DNA of 64,000 nt, taken from Janthinobacterium sp. CG3. Lineage in GTDB: Bacteria > Pseudomonadota > Gammaproteobacteria > Burkholderiales > Burkholderiaceae_D. Position numbers and translations under genes: made by a program. Below the pieces are notes generated by a model, which saw nothing but the letters and a program-made list of their open reading frames with translations, was not told the origin of the DNA and ran no database searches. The stretch covers positions 2,723,963-2,787,962 of the forward strand of contig NZ_KB467824.1 of the NCBI RefSeq assembly GCF_000344615.1, in the 5' to 3' direction. Below are positions 55,932-64,000 of the stretch, one piece after another. The stretch's first letter is position 1, and each line of letters begins with the position of its first letter.

Positions 55932-57002
55932 TTAAAGTGGGTTAAAGCGGGCAAGGATACGCAAATCGTCGCCGACTTGCTTGACTTCGTGAAATTTCAA
56001 CTGTTGCTTGCGATCCAGCTCGGTCAGGGCCGGCAGCGCAAACATGCCCTGGGCGTCGCCGATCAGGCACGGCGCCAGGTACACCAGCAATTCGTCGACG
56101 CAGCCCGCGCGGATCAGCGAGCCGTTCAGCTTGGAGCCGGCTTCGACGTGCAATTCGTTGATCTGGCGCCGGCCCAACTCGTCCATCAACTGCGCCAGGT
56201 CGACTTTGCCGGCGGCGTTCGGCAGCAGGATCACCTCGTTGCCGGCGGCGTGCAGCGATGCCTGCTTTGCCGGGTTGGCCACGGCCGCGACGATCCAGGT
56301 GCCGCCGCCGTCGAGCACGCGCGCCGCCGCATCGATTTCCAAGCGGCTGTCGACGACGATGCGGCGCGGCTGGCGCGGCGTATCGACCGCGCGCACCGTC
56401 AATTGCGGATTGTCGGCCTTGACGGTGCCGATGCCGGTCAGGATCGCGCAGGTGCGCGCGCGCCAGGCGTGGCCGTCGGCGCGCGCCGCCGCTCCGGTGA
56501 TCCATTGGCTGCGGCCGTTGTGTAGCGCCGTCATGCCGTCCAGGCTGGCCGCCGCCTTTAGCCGCACCCACGGCCGGCCGCGCCGCATGCGCGAAAAGAA
56601 GCCGATGTTCAACTCATACGCCTGCTCGGCCAGCAAGCCGGTGCTGACGGCGATGCCGGCCGCTGCCAGCTTGGCCAAGCCCTGCCCCGCCACCAGCGGG
56701 TTGGGGTCGGTCATCGCGGCGACCACGCGGCCCAAGCCGGCGCGCACCAGCGCGTCCGAGCATGGCGGTGTGCGGCCGTGGTGGTTGCAGGGTTCCAGCG
56801 TGACGTAGGCGGTGGCGCCGCGCACGTCGTGGCCGCGCGCGGCGGCGTCGGCTAACGCCTGCACTTCGGCGTGGGCCTGGCCGGCCGGCTGGGTAACGCC
56901 GGTGCCGATCACCAGGCCGTCCTTGACGATCACGCAGCCGATGCGCGGATTCGGCGAAGTGGTGTAAAGCCCCTTGGCGGCCCATTCCAGCGCAAGCTGC
57001 AT
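55932..57002 (-). CDS. ribD: Bifunctional riboflavin deaminase/reductase RibD
   Basis: A 356-residue protein. The N-terminal cytidine-deaminase-like domain (1-145) has the zinc motifs HAEVQAL and LEPCNHHGRTPPCSDALV. The C-terminal RibD reductase domain (about 150-355) has RPWVRLKAAASLDGMTALHNGRSQWITG and VEAGSKLNGSLIRAGCVDELLVYLAP. The ATG at 57002 begins the conserved part; the frame reaches 57077. First gene of the cluster ribD-ribE-ribBX-ribH-nusB. Confidence 0.95.
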   Translation of the reverse strand: MQLALEWAAKGLYTTSPNPRIGCVIVKDGLVIGTGVTQPAGQAHAEVQALADAAARGHDVRGATAYVTLEPCNHHGRTPPCSDALVRAGLGRVVAAMTDPNPLVAGQGLAKLAAAGIAVSTGLLAEQAYELNIGFFSRMRRGRPWVRLKAAASLDGMTALHNGRSQWITGAAARADGHAWRARTCAILTGIGTVKADNPQLTVRAVDTPRQPRRIVVDSRLEIDAAARVLDGGGTWIVAAVANPAKQASLHAAGNEVILLPNAAGKVDLAQLMDELGRRQINELHVEAGSKLNGSLIRAGCVDELLVYLAPCLIGDAQGMFALPALTELDRKQQLKFHEVKQVGDDLRILARFNPL

Positions 57003-57110
57003 GCCGTCTAAATCGTTGAGTATTTGCACGAGTGTCTTATATATGTATTGATGGCTAAAGGGTTTTGAATATCGCAACGTCGAAGCCGCCTGGCTTAACG
57101 CCCCCCAACG

Positions 57111-57668
57111 TCAGTGCCCGGCCACGCCGGCGCAGGTGTCCCGCTCGACGTCGGGATCGCAGACCCGCACCCGTCCCAACATATTAATTTTAATGTTGCG
57201 CGTGCGCGCGCCCAGCACCACCGACAGGCTGCCCCAGCGCGCGGTCATGCTGTTGCCAGCGCTGCAACTCCGTCCATCAGCATTATATGCAATATATAAG
57301 GGCGGCTGGGGCGATGAAAACCCCGCGCTGATCATTATGCCGGCCGCGACCGGTCCATGCCGAAAGATCAGTTCGTCACCCCGGTCCAGGTTCTTGCTGC
57401 CGTTTTTGTCGACGAACACGGCCCAGCCGCGCCGCCAGTCGCGGCCCATGGAGTCGAGCGGCGCCAACATGACGCGGCCGCCGCGCGCGCTTGCCTCGGA
57501 GCGGGTCAGGTCGATGGCCGCGAACAGGTCGGCGACCGTCGTGCGCAGCCGCTGGCGCGCGATCATGTCGTGCATCGACGGCATACCCGCCGCCAGCAAC
57601 ACGGTGGCGATCGCCAGCACCACCATCAATTCGGCCAAGGTGGCGCCGCGGTACTCGCCGCCCCTCAT
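57111..57668 (-). CDS. FimT/GspH-type minor pseudopilin
   Basis: A 185-residue prepilin. After a short leader, the processing site and helix read RGATLAELMVVLAIATVLLAAG, with the conserved Glu at +5. A GspH-like globular domain follows (TVADLFAAIDLTRSEASARGGRVMLAP, WRRGWAVFVDKNG, FRHGP) with a disulphide-type Cys pair near the end (VCDPDVERDTC). The start overlaps the pilE-like stop by 4 bases. Last gene of the leftward minor pilin operon. Confidence 0.88.
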   Translation of the reverse strand: MRGGEYRGATLAELMVVLAIATVLLAAGMPSMHDMIARQRLRTTVADLFAAIDLTRSEASARGGRVMLAPLDSMGRDWRRGWAVFVDKNGSKNLDRGDELIFRHGPVAAGIMISAGFSSPQPPLYIAYNADGRSCSAGNSMTARWGSLSVVLGARTRNIKINMLGRVRVCDPDVERDTCAGVAGH

Positions 57669-58135
57669 GGCCAGCAACGCGGCGACGGACCCGACGCGCT
57701 TTTGTCGCCCGTGCTGGTCAGCGTCAGCGTTTGGCAGGCGGCGTCGGCGAAACGGGCGTCCACCTTGTCGGTGCCGGGCACGGCGTCCAGTTTCACGCAT
57801 TGCGCGATGGTGTCGTCGACGCAGGCGGTGGCGCGGATTTCGTAGCCGCTCGCCACCGCCGCGCCCTGGCCCGACCACCATTTGAACAATTTTTCATCCG
57901 GATCGGTCGAGGCCGACGAAAACGTCAGATAGCTGTTGTTTTGGGAGTAATAGCGCTCCTGCTGCTGCATCAGTTGCATCAGCGCCGCCTGCGCTTCGGC
58001 CCGCTTCGCCTTGACGACGTGGTGCTGGAACGTTGGATAGGTCAGCGCCGCCAGCACGCTCACGATCACCAGGACGGCGAGCAGTTCCAACAAGCTCACG
58101 CCGGCCGCGCGAAACGGCCGCGGCGGGCGCCTCAT
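57665..58135 (-). CDS. PilE-like type IV pilin
   Basis: A 156-residue prepilin. The processing site is AAGVSLLELLAVLVIVSVLAALTYP, with Glu at +5 and the usual Pro after the helix. KRAEAQAALMQLMQQQERYYSQNNSY is the family's alpha1-C helix. The C-terminal disulphide pair is C in DAACQTL and C in PRCWP. It overlaps the PilX-like gene by 4 bases. Confidence 0.88.
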   Translation of the reverse strand: MRRPPRPFRAAGVSLLELLAVLVIVSVLAALTYPTFQHHVVKAKRAEAQAALMQLMQQQERYYSQNNSYLTFSSASTDPDEKLFKWWSGQGAAVASGYEIRATACVDDTIAQCVKLDAVPGTDKVDARFADAACQTLTLTSTGDKSASGPSPRCWP

Positions 58136-58806
58136 TGCCCGCCCCCATCGCCATCGCCATCCCCGGGCCCATCCCCCTGCTCGCCGGCGGGCGCTTCATA
58201 CTTGCGGTGAAAACGCTGTAGCACCTCGCGGCCGGCGCGCGCGCCGAAGCCGACCGCCGTGACCCGGTAAATATAGCGGGGAGGCGGCGCGCCGCCCTGC
58301 GCTTGCCGGGGATCGGGCAGCAATTCGATGATGTAGCGCGGTCGCCGGAACGGTAGCATGCCCTCGCCGGCGACCATCTGCGCGCCGGTGAATTTCCCGT
58401 ACGGCACCGAACGCGCCGTCGCCGCGTCGTCGTCGAAATCGACGCTCTGCCACAGCGGCGTCTCGCCCTCGGCCGGGCGCAGGCACAGGCCGTGCCCGGC
58501 GCCGGCCGCGGCGCTGGCGCAACCGGCGGCAAAGCCCTGCGCGCTGCCGGGTGCGAACATGGCGCCGCGAGCGGATGCCCCGCCCGCCCCCTCAATGTCG
58601 TTTTCCGCGTCCATCAATGCCTCCTCCGCCGCCTGTAGGGCGGTCAACCGGTCGCGCTCGCCGCGCGCCGCCTTCTCGCCCTGCAAGGCCAATTGCGCCG
58701 CCGAGACGCCCATCAACATCACCGCGACCAGCACGCACAGCGCCAGCAACAGCACCATGCCGTCCTCGCCGCCCCTTGCAGCACGCCCGCGTACCGTCGC
58801 CGCCAT
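58132..58806 (-). CDS. PilX-like minor pilin/assembly protein
   Basis: A 224-residue protein. Opening GGEDGMVLLLALCVLVAVMLMGVSAAQLALQGEKAARGERDRLTALQAAEEAL matches the PilX N-terminal domain. The rest is variable, ending in FGARAGREVLQRFHRKY and a Gly/Asp-rich tail (GDGPGDGDGDGGG) that looks expandable. It lies 3 bases after the PilW-like gene. Confidence 0.85.
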   Translation of the reverse strand: MAATVRGRAARGGEDGMVLLLALCVLVAVMLMGVSAAQLALQGEKAARGERDRLTALQAAEEALMDAENDIEGAGGASARGAMFAPGSAQGFAAGCASAAAGAGHGLCLRPAEGETPLWQSVDFDDDAATARSVPYGKFTGAQMVAGEGMLPFRRPRYIIELLPDPRQAQGGAPPPRYIYRVTAVGFGARAGREVLQRFHRKYEAPAGEQGDGPGDGDGDGGGQ

Positions 58807-58809
58807 GGC

Positions 58810-59793
58810 CTAGGCCGGCCGGTTGCGCAGCGTGATCGTCGTCACCAGGACGCGCCGCGCCCGGCCGCGCTGCGCCGGCGGCAGGCGCGCCTCGTCGATG
58901 CGCACGCCGGCGTCGGCGCCGCCGTAGGCGTCCGCGTAGGCCTTGCCAAACAAGTCGAATTGCGCCGTCCCGGTCCGCGGCGCGGAACCGCGCGCGCCGT
59001 GCAGCAGCAACGCAATCTGGATGCTGACCACGCGCTTCCAGTGGGTCCGGGCGTTCTTGTCGCGTTCCTTGGCGGCGGCGTCGGCGCCGTCCAGCACCAG
59101 CGCCGCGTCCAGGGCGTCGATTGTGCTGGCGTTGACGTACTGGTTGACCGCGCCGTCGGCCGGCTCGTCGGTGTCGATCCCGTACAGGACCTGGAAGGTG
59201 TCGACGCCGCGCACGATGGCGTCGGCGCCCCAGCTGCTTTCGCCGCGGTATTTACAGCGCAACTCGGCCTCGCCGCCGGCGTCGGTGGCGACATAGAAAA
59301 TGCTCCAGCCGCGCTCGGCCTCGGAATCGGCCGCGCCGACGCCGAAGCCGGCGCAATTGATCACCGAGCCATCGCCGCCGCTGCCCGAGCCGGCGCCGAA
59401 ATAGCGCAGCGACAGCACGTCGCTGCCGTTGACGGCGCCGGCCAGCGGCGCCTCGATGCCGTCGCTGCCGCGGCTGACGCTGCGCGCGTCGAGGCCGCCG
59501 ACGCTGGCGCTGTCCGCGGGGCGGGCGCCGGCCGGCGCGTCGACGCCGGCACCGGCGCCGACGCCGTTGGCGAAGATGGTCTGGCGCACCGCCCGGCCGA
59601 TGATGTCGAGCGCGTAGCGGGCGCTGTCGTTCAGGCGCGCCGCCTCGACCTGGTTCAGGTAACTGGCGCTGGAGGCCAGCAACACGACGCTGGCGGTCAA
59701 CGCCAGCAACGCGCCCAGCGCCAACGCCACCAGCAGTTCAACCACGCCAAAGCCGCGCGCCCGCGTCGGCGCCGCCGCGCCGCGCCGGCTCAT
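58810..59793 (-). CDS. PilW-like minor pilin
   Basis: A 327-residue prepilin. The processing site and helix are RGFGVVELLVALALGALLALTASVV, with Glu at +5. NDSARYALDIIGRAVRQTIF and the later FQVLYGIDTDEPADGAVNQYVNA and TTITLRNRPA motifs are those of PilW. The ATG at 59793 overlaps the PilV-like stop; the frame is open to 60396 only as a shadow. Confidence 0.88.
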   Translation of the reverse strand: MSRRGAAAPTRARGFGVVELLVALALGALLALTASVVLLASSASYLNQVEAARLNDSARYALDIIGRAVRQTIFANGVGAGAGVDAPAGARPADSASVGGLDARSVSRGSDGIEAPLAGAVNGSDVLSLRYFGAGSGSGGDGSVINCAGFGVGAADSEAERGWSIFYVATDAGGEAELRCKYRGESSWGADAIVRGVDTFQVLYGIDTDEPADGAVNQYVNASTIDALDAALVLDGADAAAKERDKNARTHWKRVVSIQIALLLHGARGSAPRTGTAQFDLFGKAYADAYGGADAGVRIDEARLPPAQRGRARRVLVTTITLRNRPA

Positions 59794-60365
59794 GGCGCCG
59801 TTCCCGCCAGTACCAGCGCGACGGCCGGCGCCTCCCGGCCGGCGTCGCGCTGCAGCGGCCGGCCGTCGGGATGTTTGCCGCGCCAGCCGAGCTTGATGAC
59901 GACGGGCGCCCCGGCGGCGCCGTCGCAGTCCCAGCTGGCGCCCTCGCGCGCGGCGTTCCAGCGGCGCGCGTCGCGGCAAATCACCAGCCGGCCGCCGGGC
60001 AGCGCCAGGCGTATTTGCCGCTTCAGCTCGTAGATGTCGGCGGCGGCCAATTGCGCGCCGCTGCACGGCTGCGCCGCAAAGCACCAGTGCGCCGGCGCCG
60101 CCGGCGCGCCTTCGGCCAGCACGTCGTAGCGCAGGTTCAGATAGGGGTTCTCGGCGTCGGGCTGGCGCATCAGCACGGCGTTGGCGCGCATTCGCTCGGT
60201 CATGCCGGCGCCCAGTTGCAGCGCGTTCGACAGCAACGCCGACTGGTGCCGGGTACGCAACGCGCTTAGTTGCATGGCGCTGCCGCCGACCACGCCAAGC
60301 GCCAGCACCAACACCGCGACCAGCACTTCGATCATCGTAAAGCCCGCGCTCTTGCCTGCTTGCAT
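59790..60365 (-). CDS. PilV-like minor pilin
   Basis: A 191-residue prepilin. SAGFTMIEVLVAVLVLALGVVGGSAMQLSAL carries the processing site with Glu at +5 and the PilV-type LALGVVG. SALLSNALQLGAGMTERMRAN is the next family block. Cys residues in HWCFAAQPCSG and CRDARRW...WDCDG may pair. First gene of the pilV-pilW-pilX-pilE-fimT operon. Confidence 0.88.
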   Translation of the reverse strand: MQAGKSAGFTMIEVLVAVLVLALGVVGGSAMQLSALRTRHQSALLSNALQLGAGMTERMRANAVLMRQPDAENPYLNLRYDVLAEGAPAAPAHWCFAAQPCSGAQLAAADIYELKRQIRLALPGGRLVICRDARRWNAAREGASWDCDGAAGAPVVIKLGWRGKHPDGRPLQRDAGREAPAVALVLAGTAP

Positions 60366-60601
60366 GGCTGCCTCCGCCTCGCTGAAAGGGCCGCACCGCC
60401 GCCGGGTGCGCAATTACACGTTAGCAGCGCACCCGGCCGGGGGCGTGACAATACGCAAGCGCCGCGCACAAACGCGGCCATCAACGGGAAATGACTGGGG
60501 GACGATTGACGAACAGGATTGCAAAAAAGAATAAATTGGTGGCGGGAATGATTGCGACGGGGTGGCAACGGAGGCGCGGCGCTGCGGCGCCCGCGCCAGC
60601 C

Positions 60602-61072
60602 TCAGGACTTGCGCGGCTTGCGTTCGTGGCCGACTTCGGCGATGGCTTGCTGAAACTCGGCCAGGTCCTCGAAGTTCTTGTACACCGACGCAAAACGGAT
60701 ATAGGCGATCTTGTCGAGCGCCTTCAATTCCTGCATCACCAGTTCGCCGATATAGCCGGAATCGACTTCGCGCTGTCCGCTGGTGAGCAACTTCTCTTCG
60801 ATCGACGCGATCGCGGTGTCGACGGCGGCTGCCGCGACTGGGCGTTTGCGCAAGGCCAGCATCAGGCTGCCGCGCAGTTTGGCTGCGGCGTATTCCGTCC
60901 GGCTGCCATTTTTTTTGACCACGACGGGCATCACAAGTTCAATCCGCTCGTAGGTGGTAAAGCGCTTGTCGCACTTGGCGCAACGGCGGCGCCGGCGGAT
61001 CGCGTCGCCCTCCTCCGATACGCGCGTATCGAGAACCTGGGTCTCGTCGTGATGACAGAAGGGACATTTCAT
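60602..61072 (-). CDS. nrdR: Transcriptional repressor NrdR
   Basis: A 156-residue protein. Zinc ribbon [15 protein letters not shown]...[17 protein letters not shown] (1-45) and an ATP-cone (about 50-140: [29 protein letters not shown]) are present. It represses ribonucleotide reductase genes in response to ATP/dATP. It follows glyA, a common betaproteobacterial pair. Confidence 0.97.
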   Translation of the reverse strand: MKCPFCHHDETQVLDTRVSEEGDAIRRRRRCAKCDKRFTTYERIELVMPVVVKKNGSRTEYAAAKLRGSLMLALRKRPVAAAAVDTAIASIEEKLLTSGQREVDSGYIGELVMQELKALDKIAYIRFASVYKNFEDLAEFQQAIAEVGHERKPRKS

Positions 61073-61186
61073 GGAGGCAGATGACGCGTGAGGAAACTTG
61101 TTTCAACAGATGGAACACGGGCGCGCGCCGGTTGAATGGCGCGCGCCCGCGATACTGATACTAACTACAACTAGCTTGCCGCACGA

Positions 61187-62431
61187 TCAGGCATAGACCG
61201 GATGGGCGTCGGCCAACACTTTGACGGCCGCTTTGACGCGCTCGATGGTGGCGGCGTCGTGCGGATTGTCGAGCACGTCGGCGATCAGGTGGCCGACCTG
61301 GGTCGCGTCGGCTTCGTTGAAGCCGCGCGTGGTCATGGCCGGGCTGCCCAGGCGGATGCCCGAGGTGACGAACGGTTTTTGCGGATCGTTCGGGATGCCG
61401 TTCTTGTTGCAGGTGATGTGGGCGCTGCCCAGAATCGCCTCGGCTTCCTTGCCGGTCAGGTTCTTGGCGCGCAGGTCAACCAGCATCACGTGCGATTCGG
61501 TCCCGCCGGAAACGATGCGCAGGCCGCGCGCGATCAGCGCCTTGGCCAGGGCGTCGGCGTTTTTCACCACTTGGGTCTGGTAGGCAACGAATTCCGGGCT
61601 CAGCGCCTCCTTGAACGCCACCGCCTTGGCGGCGATCACGTGCATCAGCGGGCCACCCTGGATGCCGGGGAAAATCGCCGAATTGATGGCTTTCTCGTGC
61701 TCGGCCTTCATCAGGATGATGCCGCCGCGCGGGCCGCGCAGCGATTTATGCGTGGTCGAGGTGACGAAGTCGGCGTGCGGCACCGGGTTCGGGTACAGGC
61801 CGGCGGCGATCAGACCGGCGTAATGCGCCATGTCGACCATGAAATACGCGCCGACGTCCTTGGCCACCTTGGCGAAGCGCTCGAAGTCGATTTTTTTCGA
61901 AAACGCCGAGGCGCCGGCGATGATCAGCTTGGGCTTGCGTTCGTGCGCCAGGCGCTCCATCGCCTCGTAGTCGATGTCCTCTTCGGCGGTCAGGCCGTAG
62001 GAGACGACGTCGAACCACTTGCCGGACATGTTCAGCGGCATGCCGTGGGTCAGGTGGCCGCCTTCGGCCAGCGACATGCCCATGATCAGGTCGCCCGGCT
62101 TCAACATGGCGAAGAACACGCCCTGGTTGGCCTGCGAGCCGGAGTTCGGCTGCACGTTGGCGCATTCGGCGCCGAAGAGTTTTTTGACGCGGTCGATCGC
62201 CAGTTGCTCGGCGACGTCGACGAATTCGCAACCGCCGTAATAGCGCTTGCCCGGATACCCTTCGGCGTACTTGTTCGTCAGCTGGGAGCCTTGCGCCTCC
62301 ATCACGGCCGGCGACGTGTAGTTCTCCGACGCGATCAACTCGATATGGTCGTGCTGGCGGGTGTTTTCCTTCTGGATGACGGCCCACAATTCAGGGTCGA
62401 CGTTGGCGAGGTTGTGATCTTTTGCGAACAT
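61187..62431 (-). CDS. glyA: Serine hydroxymethyltransferase
   Basis: A 414-residue PLP enzyme of standard length. [38 protein letters not shown] (about 30-67), [22 protein letters not shown] and the Schiff-base Lys in [17 protein letters not shown] (about 225) are present. It makes glycine and 5,10-methylene-THF from serine. The ATG at 62431 follows a ZTP riboswitch leader; the frame reaches 62665, but that part overlaps the riboswitch. Confidence 0.97.
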   Translation of the reverse strand: MFAKDHNLANVDPELWAVIQKENTRQHDHIELIASENYTSPAVMEAQGSQLTNKYAEGYPGKRYYGGCEFVDVAEQLAIDRVKKLFGAECANVQPNSGSQANQGVFFAMLKPGDLIMGMSLAEGGHLTHGMPLNMSGKWFDVVSYGLTAEEDIDYEAMERLAHERKPKLIIAGASAFSKKIDFERFAKVAKDVGAYFMVDMAHYAGLIAAGLYPNPVPHADFVTSTTHKSLRGPRGGIILMKAEHEKAINSAIFPGIQGGPLMHVIAAKAVAFKEALSPEFVAYQTQVVKNADALAKALIARGLRIVSGGTESHVMLVDLRAKNLTGKEAEAILGSAHITCNKNGIPNDPQKPFVTSGIRLGSPAMTTRGFNEADATQVGHLIADVLDNPHDAATIERVKAAVKVLADAHPVYA

Positions 62432-62505
62432 GTAAAAACTCCAATCGATAAGAGTGACTGTACTGCCAATGTTGGATCGAATGAGGGAAGCCGTGTTAAC
62501 GGAAA

Positions 62506-62540
62506 GGCAGCCTCTTCGTGCAATGCCATCGTGGGCTGCC
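62506..62540 (-). promoter_or_regulatory. Likely expression platform of the ZTP riboswitch
   Basis: On the minus strand GGCAGCC (62534-62540) and GGCTGCC (62506-62512) can form a 7-bp stem, followed by TTTCC. The first arm overlaps the end of the pseudoknot strand, so ligand binding and this hairpin should exclude each other. This fits control by termination with the ligand turning expression on. The T-run is short. Confidence 0.6.
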
Positions 62541-62652
62541 CAGGCGAACGGCGGATGAAATCTCACGTTTCCCGGTGGATGCCCACCTTTCGCCGATGCA
62601 GCGATGGCCCCCGGGGGCCATCGTGCCGACTTTTCGCCAGTCACGTGAGACG
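62534..62652 (-). promoter_or_regulatory. ZTP/ZMP riboswitch (pfl motif) upstream of glyA
   Basis: On the minus strand the aptamer reads TCTCACGTGACTGGCG (62635-62650), a variable hairpin arm, GGTGGGCATCCACCGGGAAA (about 62572-62591), and after a short linker the pseudoknot strand CGCCTGGGCA (62537-62546). These are the conserved blocks of the pfl motif in the right order. It senses ZTP/ZMP, which signals folate shortage, and usually turns on one-carbon genes such as glyA. The aptamer end overlaps a stem described next. Confidence 0.9.
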
Positions 62653-62812
62653 TAATGGAAGCCAAATTGTAAGGTAAGTGCTTGATTTGGGCAAGGAAAC
62701 CGCTGCAAAGCTTGCAACAGGCGGGCGCGCCGCGGCGGCGCCGCCGGCGGCGGCGCGGTTTCGGCTACAATTTTGCCAGCCCACCCACTTTATCTTCCAT
62801 TAAGGAATCATC

Positions 62813-63559
62813 ATGATCGTCTTCATCACCGGCGCCAGCGCCGGTTTCGGCGCCGCCATGGCGCGCACCTTCGTCAAGGGCGGCCACCGGGTCGTTATCA
62901 GTGGCCGCCGCGCCGACCGCCTGCAGGCGCTGGCCGACGAGCTGGGCGGCGCCGCCCTGCCGCTGGTGCTCGACGTCGGCGACAAGCAGGCCATCCACGC
63001 GGCGCTGGCGGCGTTGCCGCCCGACTGGCGCCAAATCGACGTGCTGATCAACAACGCCGGCCTGGCGCTGGGCACCGGCCCGGCCCACGAGGCCGCGCTG
63101 GAGGACTGGGAAACCATGATCGCCACCAACTGCACCGGCCTGGTGGCGATGACGCGGGCAGTGCTGCCGGCGATGGTGGCGCGCGGCGCCGGCCTGGTCA
63201 TCAACCTCGGCTCGATCGCCGGCCACTATCCCTACCCGGGCGGCAACGTCTACGGCGCCACCAAGGCCTTCGTCGAGCAGTTCACGCTGAACCTGCGCGC
63301 CGACCTGGCCGGCAGCGGCGTGCGCGCCACCACCATCGCGCCCGGCCTGTGCGGCGGCACCGAGTTTTCCAACGTGCGCATGAAGGGCGACGACGCCGCC
63401 GCCGCCAAGATCTACGAAGGCACCGCGCCGTTGACGGCGCAGGACATCGCCGACACCGCCTACTGGATCGCCACCCTGCCGCCGCACATCAACGTCAACA
63501 ACATCGAGCTGATGCCGACCTGCCAGGGCTTTTCGCCGTTCTCGATCAAACGCCAATAA
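62813..63559 (+). CDS. SDR family oxidoreductase (YdfG-like)
   Basis: A 248-residue short-chain dehydrogenase. NAD(P)-binding TGASAGFGAAMARTF (Gly motif, about 6-20), NNAGLALG (about 82), catalytic Ser in NLGSIAGHYPY (about 135), and YxxxK as YGATKAF (about 148-152) are present. Length and sequence fit NADP-dependent 3-hydroxy acid/serine dehydrogenases such as YdfG. An AAGGA site precedes the ATG. Confidence 0.9.
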   Translation: MIVFITGASAGFGAAMARTFVKGGHRVVISGRRADRLQALADELGGAALPLVLDVGDKQAIHAALAALPPDWRQIDVLINNAGLALGTGPAHEAALEDWETMIATNCTGLVAMTRAVLPAMVARGAGLVINLGSIAGHYPYPGGNVYGATKAFVEQFTLNLRADLAGSGVRATTIAPGLCGGTEFSNVRMKGDDAAAAKIYEGTAPLTAQDIADTAYWIATLPPHINVNNIELMPTCQGFSPFSIKRQ

Positions 63560-63790
63560 GGCGCCGCCGGGACCGTCGCAAAGTTTTACTTGTGCAACTT
63601 TGATGATCGAAACGTAAGCGTTTGTTACAGCGCTTGGCGTTTCGCCACGGCTCGGCTTTACTGTGGCCGAGCTTGTGGGCGCGCCGTCCGCCGCCGCCGC
63701 GGGACGGCGCGGCTGGGCGCTCGACCGCGCCACGCCTGGCGCAAATCGCGTAGTATGTTGCTCACTCTCATTAATGATAACAAATTAACT
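63560..63790. promoter_or_regulatory. Upstream region of ybgC
   Basis: 231 bp. A hairpin-forming repeat (GGCTCGGC near 63651 and GGCCGAGC near 63664) may end the SDR transcript. The A+T-rich part from 63750 should hold the ybgC promoter. No clear consensus boxes are visible. Confidence 0.35.
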
Positions 63791-64000
63791 ATGCCCGCAA
63801 CCTTCAACTGGAGTGTGCGCGTCTATTACGAAGACACGGACGCCGGTGGTATTGTGTATTACGCAAACTACCTGAAATTTTTCGAGCGCGCCCGCACCGA
63901 ATGGCTGCGCGCCATCGACGTCGGCCAGCACGACCTGCTGCAGCGGGAAGACGCCATGTTCGTCGTCAAAAGCGTCAGCGCCGACTATCACGCGCCGGCT
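63791..64000 (+). CDS. ybgC: Tol-Pal system acyl-CoA thioesterase YbgC (3' end outside window)
   Basis: The first 70 residues are visible. [35 protein letters not shown] contains the hot-dog fold thioesterase signature with the catalytic Asp in YEDTDAGG. In proteobacteria ybgC starts the tol-pal operon, so tolQ is expected just beyond the right edge. Confidence 0.93.
   Translation, partial: MPATFNWSVRVYYEDTDAGGIVYYANYLKFFERARTEWLRAIDVGQHDLLQREDAMFVVKSVSADYHAPA

Larger units (their letters stand above)
62432..62812. other. Divergent leader region between glyA and the SDR gene
   Basis: 381 bp. It holds the ZTP riboswitch and its expression platform on the minus strand, and the short upstream region of the rightward SDR gene, where TACAAT near 62764 could be a -10 box. 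Confidence 0.6.

Overview
The window is 64 kb of a G+C-rich chromosome from a betaproteobacterium, most likely of the Oxalobacteraceae (Massilia, Duganella or Janthinobacterium type). This rests on the betaproteobacterial general porin, the Gcr-type 'site-specific recombinase' membrane protein, the riboflavin gene set with a degenerate RibBA, the ZTP riboswitch before glyA, and the GGDEF/EAL-rich signalling content. No plasmid or phage backbone genes are visible. It is chromosomal core broken by two small accessory patches.

Layout. 1-5.9 kb: the 3' part of an AsmA-like gene, then an envelope cluster of glycine-zipper, small membrane and OmpA-type proteins around a Crp/Fnr-type regulator. 5.9-20.6 kb: an M16 protease, a DUF3617 protein, a class IV aminotransferase, a porin, the Gcr-type protein, a phospholipid-related group (PLD/cardiolipin synthase, phosphoesterase, diacylglycerol-kinase-like protein, PAP2 phosphatase), a 74-residue orphan behind two LexA boxes, and a LysR regulator divergent from a quinone oxidoreductase. 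20.7-25 kb: a membrane-anchored solute-binding protein next to a MASE1 hybrid kinase. 25.4-28.3 kb: small hypotheticals and a DUF4349 lipoprotein.

28.4-33.0 kb is the main accessory patch. It holds a lower-G+C VOC gene, an SRPBCC gene, an AraC tail joined to a headless GH3 gene, an ISAs1-type IS sitting in that GH3 gene with a 10-bp target duplication, a cluster of hairpins, and tRNA-Ser(UGA) facing an inverted partial copy of its own 3' end. 33.1-42.3 kb is a cyclic-di-GMP and phosphorelay block: HDOD protein, GGDEF/EAL enzyme, BarA-like hybrid kinase and REC-PAS-GGDEF-EAL protein. A scar of LuxR, CstA and YbdD scraps lies in the middle of it.

42.4-50.9 kb is housekeeping: dnaX-ybaB-recR plus a CoA transferase, the 4.5S SRP RNA, ubiD and a lytic transglycosylase. 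51.0-52.8 kb is a second small patch: an IS21-like end, a VapBC-type pair, a serine resolvase and a MITE-like repeat. 52.9-57.0 kb is ribD-ribE-ribBX-ribH-nusB. 57.1-60.4 kb is a minor pilin operon without pilY1. It is followed by nrdR and glyA with its riboswitch, an SDR gene, and the start of ybgC.

All calls come from reading the sequence alone. Domain names rest on recognised motifs, not on database searches.
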